NCBI RefSeq assembly: GCF_015352425.1
Contig: NZ_JADKNH010000007.1
Location: 62,001-126,000 of the forward strand
Source of the DNA: Fusibacter ferrireducens
Lineage (GTDB): Bacteria; Bacillota; Clostridia; Peptostreptococcales; Acidaminobacteraceae
DNA length: 64,000 bases
Direction of reading: 5' to 3'
This document shows, piece after piece, positions 24,436 to 33,200 of this stretch (its first letter is position 1; each line of letters begins with the position of its first letter). Both the position numbers and the translations under genes were made by a program. Under the pieces are notes generated by a model, which worked only from the letters and a program-made list of their open reading frames with translations, was not told where the DNA came from and made no database searches.

Positions 24436-25638
24436 TTAGCATTCGTGTTTATGTCTGCTTTTAAACTGAGTAGGTGTCAATCCAACATATTTTTTAAACA
24501 TCTTGCTAAATTGAGCATAATCTGAATAGCCCACAAGCTCAGCTACTTCAGACAGTTTAAGGTCATCTTCTGCACTTATAATCTCTTTTGCTCTATTCAT
24601 TCTAAACTTTACTAAGTATACAGGAAAACTGCAACCGACTTCCCTTTTAAACAAAGCGCTCAAATGACTCCTTGAAATATAGGCAACATGTGCCAAATCT
24701 ATAAAAGATATTTTTTGCATATAATGTTCAGCAACATACTTTTTAACAAATTGGACGTAATCATAATGTTTGGTAATCCCTTCAAGCATTTTGACCATGA
24801 GATCACTTTCACTTAAATTTCCAGTGGTCTTAAAGGCGCGTGTAATATTGGTAATTGTTTTTTCTGAAGGAATGCGCTCAAATGATGATCCGCCTATATA
24901 GCCCATTAAATTGGTATTGCTATACATATATTGCACATCAACTGGCATCTTCACAGGACCGCCATATATCATTTTGATCACATCAGGCCTAATTGCATCA
25001 CAGACATCAAAGATTCTCTGGACTTTGAGCTTTGCAGCTTCTAAAGAGAGCACTTTCTTTGCGCCTAGCATCCCCCCAGCTGTAAAGCCTAAATGAGCAC
25101 AGATGATGTCAGCGCCAGCATGTAACATGCTTTTCGCTTGCTCTTCGTCAAAGACAAAAGCCACTGTGAACAAATCTTTTTCATGAGCAATCCGAATTGC
25201 TTCCACTTCTAAATCATATGAAAATCCAGTTTCCTCAAGTGCTTCACGATATTGACCATCAATGAGCCCCACAGTTGGAAAGTTATTAATCCCCTCAAAC
25301 CCTAATTGCTTTATATTTTCAATATATCGGTCAAGATCGATTGTGGGATCTGTTGCATTGAGACCAAAGAAAACTGGAATCTTTTGGATCACTGGTTTTA
25401 TTTCCCTAGATGCAAACGTCATCACCATTTCGTTGCTGTTGCAAAAAGGCAAAAAACCAGCTGCAGAACTTCGCCCCATCTGCCTGAACTTACCCGCATT
25501 CAAAGCCAATAAAAAATCGGCCCCTCCTTGCTCAGCATATTTTGCAGTGATGCCCGCACCTGATGCAACTCCAATAATATGATTGCCAAGTTTTACTTGT
25601 CTCAAAAATTGATTCACTACCATTTCCCGAGTCGTCAT
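24436..25638 (-). CDS. PEP-hydrolase-like sensor fused to AraC DNA-binding domain
   Basis: 400 residues. Residues ~1-270 are a complete PEP-hydrolase-family barrel ([69 protein letters not shown]). Residues ~295-395 are an AraC HTH pair: QKISFIDLAHVAYISRSHLS, ALFKREVGCSFPVYLVKFRM and LSEVAELVGYSDYAQFSKMF, with FKKYVGLTPTQFK. The likely role is to sense the substrate or product handled by the two genes downstream and regulate them. Some barrel phrases differ from the enzyme paralogue (GVCGTDPF becomes GLNATDPT). Confidence 0.88.
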   Translation of the reverse strand: MTTREMVVNQFLRQVKLGNHIIGVASGAGITAKYAEQGGADFLLALNAGKFRQMGRSSAAGFLPFCNSNEMVMTFASREIKPVIQKIPVFFGLNATDPTIDLDRYIENIKQLGFEGINNFPTVGLIDGQYREALEETGFSYDLEVEAIRIAHEKDLFTVAFVFDEEQAKSMLHAGADIICAHLGFTAGGMLGAKKVLSLEAAKLKVQRIFDVCDAIRPDVIKMIYGGPVKMPVDVQYMYSNTNLMGYIGGSSFERIPSEKTITNITRAFKTTGNLSESDLMVKMLEGITKHYDYVQFVKKYVAEHYMQKISFIDLAHVAYISRSHLSALFKREVGCSFPVYLVKFRMNRAKEIISAEDDLKLSEVAELVGYSDYAQFSKMFKKYVGLTPTQFKSRHKHEC

Positions 25639-25815
25639 AAAAAATCATCCTTTAGTAGAGTTCATTTCTATTCACACTATTTTATCACAGATCCTAAGCA
25701 CGTTAAAAGTCAAAACTCGAACGTCCTTCTTCACTGTGCTATCATTTACGAAAAATATACAGCCCCCTCACAGGACAAAAAGGCCAATCTATGCGTTTAT
25801 AGAAGCTTAATTCTT

Positions 25816-25844
25816 TTGAAATTTGTTCACAGTTAAGATATAAT
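25816..25844 (+). promoter_or_regulatory. Sigma-A promoter of the 25879 gene
   Basis: TTGAAA, 17-base spacer, TATAAT. The start codon is 35 bases downstream. Confidence 0.85.
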
Positions 25845-25878
25845 AGACCATGATTATTTTAGAAAGAGTAGGAAAAAA

Positions 25879-26640
25879 ATGAAAAAACATAGTCAAACCC
25901 TATTGCTTGGTACCGCACTTATTGGATTATCTGTAGTGCTTCACGCTATACACTACGCCATTTTCAGGGATATACACCATATTATGATATTTCTTGTTGC
26001 AGATATTGCCTTCATCCCACTGGAAGTCTTCTTTGTATCCGTTGTATTGGAACGCATTATTGAAAAAAGGGATGAACGTTCGATTACTAAAAAGCTCAAT
26101 ATGCTTATTGGCCTGTTTTATCAAGAAGTTGGCAATCATATTTTGATGCACTTAACATCCGCAGACGATGATCTCAAAAGTGATCAGTTTGATGCTACTA
26201 TTGATTTTAACTGGGATGAAAGCAAATATGAACAATTGGCCAAACATATTATGGCACATAAATATCATGTCAATATGTCTCATATCGATCTTTTCAAAAT
26301 TGATGAAAAGCTAACGCTTCAAAAGTCACTCATTGTCAATTTAATTTCAAACCCTGCAATTCATGAACACGGTGCATTTTCTGAAGTTTTAATGAGCCTT
26401 TTCCATCTTGCTGATGAATTAAAGCATCGACCTATTGAAGCTCTAGATGCTTTTGATTTAGATCATCTCAAAGTTGACATAGAGCGCGTATACAAGTCAC
26501 TTTCTGAGGAATGGGTTTCTTATATGTCACATCTACAGGTGGATTATCCTTATTTATTTTTAACTGCCGTAAAAAATAATCCTTTTGATATGAGAAGTGG
26601 CAAAATTAAAGAAAGGGAAGCTTTATCCACCTATTTGTAA
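25879..26640 (+). CDS. Membrane-anchored protein of unknown function
   Basis: 253 residues. Two membrane helices near the N-terminus (LLLGTALIGLSVVLHAIHYA, residues ~8-27, and IHHIMIFLVADIAFIPLEVF, ~32-57), then a soluble helical part with many His, Asp and Glu (MHLTSADDDLKSDQFDATID; EHGAFSEVLMSLFHLADELK). I do not recognise a named family. The soluble part may be a metal- or lipid-linked domain; no catalytic motif is visible. It has its own promoter and stands alone between the AraC fusion and the DMT genes. Confidence 0.75.
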   Translation: MKKHSQTLLLGTALIGLSVVLHAIHYAIFRDIHHIMIFLVADIAFIPLEVFFVSVVLERIIEKRDERSITKKLNMLIGLFYQEVGNHILMHLTSADDDLKSDQFDATIDFNWDESKYEQLAKHIMAHKYHVNMSHIDLFKIDEKLTLQKSLIVNLISNPAIHEHGAFSEVLMSLFHLADELKHRPIEALDAFDLDHLKVDIERVYKSLSEEWVSYMSHLQVDYPYLFLTAVKNNPFDMRSGKIKEREALSTYL

Positions 26641-26663
26641 TTGCTATGAAAAAACGCGCCATT

Positions 26664-26726
26664 AAGACTGTATTGCCCTCTAATCGTTAGACCTCAACTA
26701 TAACTTTTGGAGGTCTGTGCAGTCTT
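26664..26726. other. Nested stem structure between convergent genes
   Basis: Outer arms AAGACTG (26664-26670) and CAGTCTT (26720-26726) enclose an inner AGACCTCAA...TTGGAGGTCT stem. Located between the 3' ends of the unknown membrane gene and the DMT gene; probably a bidirectional terminator, though no long T run follows. Confidence 0.55.
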
Positions 26727-26739
26727 TGAGCTTAAAAGC

Positions 26740-27663
26740 TTAGTTGGAAACATGATCACAACACGATTGTCCTTCTTCTAGCTCATATCTTTGAACTTCT
26801 TTAAAATTCATATAACTTGCACCTATAATCAGTAAAATACCCATTACACTCCAAATGTCAGGCAATGTATTCCAAATCATCATGGATAGTATTGCACTGA
26901 AAAAGACATTGGCATAAGCATATATGGAAACGTCTGATGCACTTGCTTCATGATAGGCAATCGTCATAAAAACTTGCCCTCCTAGCGCTCCACATCCCAT
27001 CAGCAGCAATATTATTAATTCATAAAAAGTAATCATTTTGAAACTCAAAATCATTGGAATAATCATCACCACAGTGGAAAAAAATGAAAAGAAGAATACA
27101 ATCGTTGAGGGCGACTCATATGTCTTCAGTTTGCTGAGAAAAGTAAAAGCAATTCCTGCAAAAACAGATGAGGCGAAGCAAACTAAAGTTGGCCACAATA
27201 TCCCTATATGCGTTGGCTTTGATACAATAATCACACCTATCAGTGCAATCAGCAAGTAGAGATATTGTTTTAACCGAATTTTTTCATTTAAGAATATGGC
27301 TGAAAATATTAGGACCCAAAATTGAGACAATTTTTGAATTGTAGTTGCTGTGGCAACATCTATTTCTGAAAGCGCATAGTAGAAGGTGACCACCCCCAAC
27401 ACGCCAATAATGCTCCTTGCAAGTAAAAAAGGCCTGCTCTCCCTATGTCCAAAGTAAGATCCCCCTTTTTTTCTTACCATGTAAAACGCTAAAAAAAGCG
27501 TGATAAAATTTCTAAAGAACACCTTCTCATAAAGCGGTACATCCACTGCAAGCTTCACCGCAATCCCCATAATTGAAAAGCTGAAGGCCGATATGAGCAT
27601 CGCAATAATAGCTCTATTTTTAGGACTTAATGTCTTCATTAAGCCTATCTTTTTCCCATTCAT
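26740..27663 (-). CDS. EamA/DMT family transporter, copy 1
   Basis: 307 residues from the ATG at 27663 (AAAGGAT upstream). About ten helices in two EamA repeats: KNRAIIAMLISAFSFSIMGI, YALSEIDVATATTIQKLSQF, LNEKIRLKQYLYLLIALIGV and VFMTIAYHEASASDVSIYAY. The Y.E.S.VSIYAYAN phrase is common in bacterial DMT exporters. Very similar to the neighbour at 27677-28582 (tandem duplication); it has a distinct acidic C-terminus (YELEEGQSCCDH). Substrate unknown. Confidence 0.9.
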   Translation of the reverse strand: MNGKKIGLMKTLSPKNRAIIAMLISAFSFSIMGIAVKLAVDVPLYEKVFFRNFITLFLAFYMVRKKGGSYFGHRESRPFLLARSIIGVLGVVTFYYALSEIDVATATTIQKLSQFWVLIFSAIFLNEKIRLKQYLYLLIALIGVIIVSKPTHIGILWPTLVCFASSVFAGIAFTFLSKLKTYESPSTIVFFFSFFSTVVMIIPMILSFKMITFYELIILLLMGCGALGGQVFMTIAYHEASASDVSIYAYANVFFSAILSMMIWNTLPDIWSVMGILLIIGASYMNFKEVQRYELEEGQSCCDHVSN

Positions 27664-27676
27664 TCTAGCGATCCTT

Positions 27677-28582
27677 TCAATTGGATACGGACTCTTTATC
27701 CATGCCATTTTTTACATATTTATAATTCAGATAACTTGCACTGATAATAATGACAATGCCCACCAAGCTCCATGCATCTGGCAAAGTCCCCCAAATCATG
27801 AGTGATAGCCCTGCACTGAAAACAATATTGGCATAGGCGTAAATGGAGACTTCTGAAGCTTCAGCATAGTGATAGGCATTCGTTATAAAAACTTGCCCAC
27901 CAAGGCCTCCAACCCCCATTAAAACCAAAAGTATAAATTCATAAAGAGTAAACCATTTGAAATTTATCATCATTGGAATAAACATCACTACCGTTGAAAA
28001 TAAAGAAAAAAAGAAGACAACTGTAGAAGGATGCTCATAGTTTTTTAATTTGCTGAGGAATGTATATGCAATTCCAGCAAAAATGGATGATGAAAAACAG
28101 ATGAGTGTCGGTATTAAAATATCTGGTGCAGAGGGTTTAGAAACAATAATAACACCCACAAGGGCAAACACTAAATACAGATATTGCTTGGGTTTAATCT
28201 TTTCTTTAAGAAAAATCGCTGCAAATATCAATACCCAAAATTGAGATAATTTTTGAATTGTGGTGGCCGTGGCAACATCAATTTTAGAAAGCGCATAAAA
28301 CATTGTTATAATGCCCAGAACGCCCGATATACATCTGCCAATTAGATACGGTCGGCCCTCTGCTGTTCCAAAAATAGGCACATTGTTCTTTCTGACAATT
28401 CGATAAGCAAAAAAAAGCGTCACAAAATTTCTAAAAAACACTTTTTCATAAACGGGTATATCCACAGCTAACTTCACGGCAATGCCCATGATCGAAAAAG
28501 AAAATGCTGATATGAGCATTGCTATAATCGCTTTATTTTTTTGACTTATTGGTTTTTTTATTGGTTTCATATTTTCTTTCAT
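27677..28582 (-). CDS. EamA/DMT family transporter, copy 2
   Basis: 301 residues from the ATG at 28582 (AAAGGAAAT upstream). Same architecture as copy 1, with KNKAIIAMLISAFSFSIMGI, YALSKIDVATATTIQKLSQF and VFITNAYHYAEASEVSIYAY. The stop is 13 bases before the copy 1 start, so both are one operon. DMT paralogue pairs can form heterodimers, but both here are full length with ten segments and could work alone. Confidence 0.9.
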   Translation of the reverse strand: MKENMKPIKKPISQKNKAIIAMLISAFSFSIMGIAVKLAVDIPVYEKVFFRNFVTLFFAYRIVRKNNVPIFGTAEGRPYLIGRCISGVLGIITMFYALSKIDVATATTIQKLSQFWVLIFAAIFLKEKIKPKQYLYLVFALVGVIIVSKPSAPDILIPTLICFSSSIFAGIAYTFLSKLKNYEHPSTVVFFFSLFSTVVMFIPMMINFKWFTLYEFILLVLMGVGGLGGQVFITNAYHYAEASEVSIYAYANIVFSAGLSLMIWGTLPDAWSLVGIVIIISASYLNYKYVKNGMDKESVSN

Positions 28583-28759
28583 TACAAATTTCCTTTCATT
28601 TATGGCACCTCTATAATATATCACTTTTATAATATAACATTTCTTCTATAGCACTTCTGCAATTCTCTAAATTTTATATCAAAATTATATTTTGGTTTCT
28701 ACATTTTCACTCTGCTATGTATTCAATCAATGAACCCATTTTGATTCTAAAATATAAAC

Positions 28760-28787
28760 AAGGAAGTCTCTTTATTTGGACTTCCTT
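28760..28787 (-). terminator. Terminator between TetR and EamA genes
   Basis: AAGGAAGTC...GACTTCCTT stem with a 10-base loop about 65 bases after the TetR stop. Confidence 0.7.
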
Positions 28788-28852
28788 AAGATTGTATCAT
28801 AATATATTATTTTGTATACCCTTTAAACTTTATTCTTGAGACGCTTTAAGCT

Positions 28853-29461
28853 TTATTTTTGATCAAAAATCGTATGCATCATCATATCCACATACATATT
28901 GATCACTGATTTTGGTATAGTCGCACCCATTACAACATGTGTATAGGTTATACCATCCAGTGTTGATAATAGGAGAAATGCAATGCCTTTTAGATCTATT
29001 GCCTTTTTGATTTCTCCGCTTTCCACACCACGTTTTAGAAGATTTACAAAAATAGCATCATATTTTTCATACCGATTTTGAGCCTTTATCATCATTGCTT
29101 CATCTCTTGTACAGACTGTCCAGAATTCAAAGGAAAATTTTGCACTCATAATGGTATCTGGACTTTTCATATTATCAAAAGCTTGAGTCAAATAGAGCCT
29201 AATTGTATTTTGAACACTCTCATGCTCACCATATGCTTCTAAAGCATTCTTTCGAAGTTCAAATCTTTGATCACCTATTGCAAAAAATATATCTTCTTTA
29301 CTCTTAAAATAATGATAGATGCCACCTTTACTGACACCACTCTTCTGGACAATATCAGCCATGCTTGCAGCATTATAGCCCTTCTCTGCAAAAACTTCAA
29401 AGGCAGCTTCTATAATATTTTGTTTGCGTTTATTGAGCTGGTTTTCACTTAATCTAGACAT
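28853..29461 (-). CDS. TetR family transcriptional regulator
   Basis: 202 residues from the ATG at 29461. HTH: NIIEAAFEVFAEKGYNAASM, ADIVQKSGVSKGGIYHYFKS KED pattern typical of TetR proteins, then an all-helical ligand domain. The GNAT stop lies two bases upstream, so both share the promoter that overlaps the palindrome at 30041-30070. Presumably represses the GNAT/TetR operon and perhaps the DMT pair downstream. Confidence 0.92.
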   Translation of the reverse strand: MSRLSENQLNKRKQNIIEAAFEVFAEKGYNAASMADIVQKSGVSKGGIYHYFKSKEDIFFAIGDQRFELRKNALEAYGEHESVQNTIRLYLTQAFDNMKSPDTIMSAKFSFEFWTVCTRDEAMMIKAQNRYEKYDAIFVNLLKRGVESGEIKKAIDLKGIAFLLLSTLDGITYTHVVMGATIPKSVINMYVDMMMHTIFDQK

Positions 29462-29462
29462 T

Positions 29463-30017
29463 TTAAAGCCCTTCATCCACATCATTTAAAAGCACATAAG
29501 TCCAGTGATCTTCCCATTTGCCATTAATTTTTAAATATTTTCTATTCAGACCTATTTTCTCAAAATGATGCTTTTCCACCACTTTAATCGAAGCGATATT
29601 TCTCGGCATTATGTTGGCTTCTAATCGATGTAAATGATATTCGTTAAAAGCAATCTCTATCATCTTATTGAGTGCTTCTGTCATAATGCCTTGTTTTTCC
29701 AAGTTGTGATCCAATTTATAACCGATAAATCCCGATAAAAATGGACCATATATGATATTGGATAAAGTCACATTTCCAATGATCTCATCGCTATCCTTTT
29801 TAAAAATATAAAGACTTAATGCTGTTCCCAATTCATTATTTTTGCATTCATTTTCAAGCATTCGACCTATATTTTCAGCTTCAAAGTAGCTCTGCTCTCT
29901 CTTTGGTTCCCATGGCGCCAAAAAAGTTTTGTTTCTCTCAAGATAATTCACGAGTAAATCGTGCTCATCTTTTTCTAAAGTTCTTAATACAAGTCTTTCT
30001 GTATGATATTTTTTCAT
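29463..30017 (-). CDS. RimJ/RimL-type GNAT acetyltransferase
   Basis: 184 residues. RLVLRTLEKDEHDLLVNYLE and FLAPWEPKREQSYF at the start, GNVTLSNIIYGPFLSGFIGY, GIMTEALNKMIEIAFNEYHL and LHRLEANIMPRNIASIKVVE, then FEKIGLNRKYLKINGKWEDH: all hallmarks of the RimJ/RimL branch (protein N-terminal or small-molecule acetylation). First gene of a TetR-controlled operon; could modify a toxic compound. Confidence 0.9.
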   Translation of the reverse strand: MKKYHTERLVLRTLEKDEHDLLVNYLERNKTFLAPWEPKREQSYFEAENIGRMLENECKNNELGTALSLYIFKKDSDEIIGNVTLSNIIYGPFLSGFIGYKLDHNLEKQGIMTEALNKMIEIAFNEYHLHRLEANIMPRNIASIKVVEKHHFEKIGLNRKYLKINGKWEDHWTYVLLNDVDEGL

Positions 30018-30040
30018 AATCTCACGTCCTTCCTATCTAT

Positions 30041-30070
30041 TTATAAAAACCGTCTGGTCGGTTTTTATAA
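30041..30070 (-). promoter_or_regulatory. TetR operator palindrome
   Basis: Arms TTATAAAAACCG and CGGTTTTTATAA around the 6-base centre TCTGGT; the core ACCG...CGGT is typical of TetR-family operators. It sits 24 bases ahead of the GNAT start codon, where promoter elements are expected. Confidence 0.85.
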
Positions 30071-30129
30071 TTTTATCACACTCGTCCCCTTTTTTCAACT
30101 TTTCAACTTTTCAACTTTTTTATTTATAA

Positions 30130-30178
30130 AAAAATAGAATTAGGCAACAGCTATTAGCGCTATTGTTCAATTCTATTT
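30130..30178 (-). terminator. Inverted repeat between the giant gene and GNAT operon
   Basis: AAATAGAATT...CAACAG...AATTCTATTT stem-loop with a CAACAG/CTATTG inner pairing and A/T flanks. Likely bidirectional terminator or boundary. Confidence 0.6.
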
Positions 30179-30279
30179 CACAATAACTATAAACTACCTT
30201 CTAATCCCATCCTTCATACTTTTTATTGAGCAAGCTTTTTTAAATATTCTCTTATACTGAAAGAGGGCCTTGCAGCCCT

Positions 30280-33200
30280 CTATTGTCCCCTCTCAGAAAT
30301 GTTCCCCCTAACTGGCTCAATGTACAAAAGGTCATAGATATTGCCTGTGATGTCGATGTCATCTATCTCCATTTGGATTAACCCCTCTGTGGTGTAATCC
30401 CCATGCCAGTCCACACCTTTGGGAATCACATATAGTGTCGCTTTATAACTTGGCTTTAACCGTTGATTCTCATAGCTCTGTGTGGAATCTGCATAAGGCA
30501 AGGCATATTCAGACTGCCAGAGCACACCTTCTGCGGTTTGCTTTACACGTTTTAGATGTATGGGAAAGTAAACTCTCTTATGAAAATCGTCTTCATATCG
30601 ATATACGTTGTTGTATTTATCCCAGTAGGTCATGGCTTCCAGTTCAGGGCTGAGTCTTAATAATGCCCCTTCGATCTCCCCTTGAATCACTGCTTCAAAG
30701 ATCACGCATTCATGTGATAAAAAACGATGCGGTTCTACGGTGGTGACTTCTCCCTTAAGTGTGGTCTGTCCTCTCCAATGATTCCAGTAGCCTCTGGCTT
30801 CAAAGGTTTTAACCACTACGGGTTGGTATTCAAACGGCACACTGGCTACAGCCCGCTTACCTGATGCTGTCCGGGTTTCAAATCTCGCTAGGTATGTGCC
30901 TGAAGGTGCTGATGTACCCGTTCCTGAGACCACATCCGTTGCAGTTACTTGAATATCTCTGAGCCATGTGGCTTCATCTAGCAAGTGATTTGATTGGTGT
31001 GTTGCCGAGGTCTTGGGTAAACTGAAGGCCTTCTCATAGCTTGTGCCTGAAAAGAGTTTCACTGTGGTCTCTTTAGAATATCTGCCTGTGATACCTCTCA
31101 GCGCATAGGCATTGCCACTCTGCGCGGTGATGCTGGCGCTGATCTTCACTGGGGTGATGATATTAAAGCCAAGGGTTTCACTTATCTGGTCACCTGCTTT
31201 AATCTGATAACTTGTGCCGTTTACTTTTTTAAGAGCCTTCAGTTTCACTTCTATTTTGTATCCACCATCTCTGTACGCTTCTGGAAGTGAGATGATCACA
31301 TCATGCCACCTTCTCATGCCATTTGCATCTGTGTAAGCGCTGGTGTTGCTGTTGGTATACGCCGTATACTTTTGGTTTATGCGACCATCATCACTCTTAA
31401 TTGAAATTTCAATCCCATGCGGCAAGGCTCTGTTCACAAGAATGTCTGTCAGTCTAAGGGATTCTGAAGCCGGTATGGCATTTATGTCAAATTCATTGCG
31501 CTCTGGCCTGAGTTCACAGCTTAAAACCAGTGGGGTTTCTTCTGGCATAGTGTAGCTTTTCACCTTGCTTGAAGTGGCTCCTTCTAGGTCCGTAACAGTG
31601 AGTGCAATCTCAATGGCATCTTTGTAATTAAGTGTAGAAGGCGTCCCAGTTGTCCATTGAATGTCACCCTTTTTACGATAAGCCCATGTGGATTTGACAA
31701 TGCCGTTTCCCCATTCTCCTTGATGGTCTGGATCGTAAGACTGGTTCTTCATATTTATGCCTATGTTTGAAGTTTGGTAATTGTAATCGATGTCAAAGTC
31801 TGCTATAGGACGTCTGTGTACATATACCTTTAATGTTGCAGGGTCTGAGGTCCGATTGTACTGTGCAAATCTGTAATTGGTACTCGGCTTATCTGTAGCT
31901 CTATATTCAATTTCATATTTGCCCACCTTATCAAAGGTGGTTAGTGGGACAGAGAGCGTTTGATTATGGTACGCCGATAACCCCATTGAGTTTTTATAGT
32001 AATCTTTTTCATGAATTACTTTGGAGCTTTCTGAAAGTTTCGGGTCATTTTCATAGTCTCTGTAAAATTTCTCATAAGAGATTGTATCTTCTCCCAAGAT
32101 CACATATGTGCCGCCATCAGGAGCCAATTTGACCTTATTCTCTGCCAAAATATCAGCGACCATCTGTTCAATTGCATCCTCTCCATATTGCTTGCCTTTG
32201 GTGTTAGCATTCATCAAATTTCTAAGGTTCGTTTCTAAATCGGGATTAATGGCATAGTCATCTACATAAGATGCCTTTGTAGATACTCTGACAGACATAT
32301 CCTCGTCTTTAATATAATTCTCGATATCTTTACTAACCTTTTTAAAAGAATCGTTTTTAGCTAAATATAAGAGATATTTAGCTGCCCCAGCCCGATGAGT
32401 GCTTGTTGTGATTTTTGATGCATCTACACCATAACTTTTCCAACCTGCTTGGTAAGGTGATACACCCTGTATAACTTTGTCACTAATGGTTACATCATAA
32501 TAATAATCCCATCCCGGCCCAGTGAATGTTTGCCACTCATATTCCCAATCACCATCATTATCCTTTCCAGATCTAACCAATTCTGTGTAGGTTAAACTAG
32601 ATTTTTCAACTTTATGTGAATAGGTGTAAGTTTTAAAGTAAGATAAATATTTGTAATCAAAAAAAGTTGAGTTAGGTGAAGAAAGCCACTTATTAACAAC
32701 AACATCATTGACCACTGGAATGTCAGTCCCATGTTTTATCGGTTTAGGGACAATATATTCTCCACCAGTAAGAGGTTCATCAATATATTTAAGATAAGGT
32801 GCTCTATCCACTCCTTCTAATAGAATTTGACTAACTGAATAATTTGGTAAATATGCTATCCTCTCCTTATTCGGCGGATCTTCCCATGTGCCTATTTTAT
32901 GATATTCAAAAGTACTATCAAGGACTTGCAATCTATAATAGATCGTTGCACTTACTGTACCATCGTAATTGGGGTAAGCAAATACAGTCTCGTAAACTCT
33001 ACCATCTTTAGGGATTTCCTCAATATTGACAAAATATTCACCCCCTACAAGTTTAAAAGGCGTTTCTTTAATGCTGTATTTCATCCCATTTTTGGCATAA
33101 ACAATATTGGGTTCTACTTTTACAATACCACCTAAAGTTTGATCAAGGTCAGATAAGTTTTTAAGCTCTGTTACTGTATTCTGATTATCAAAATAGTAAG

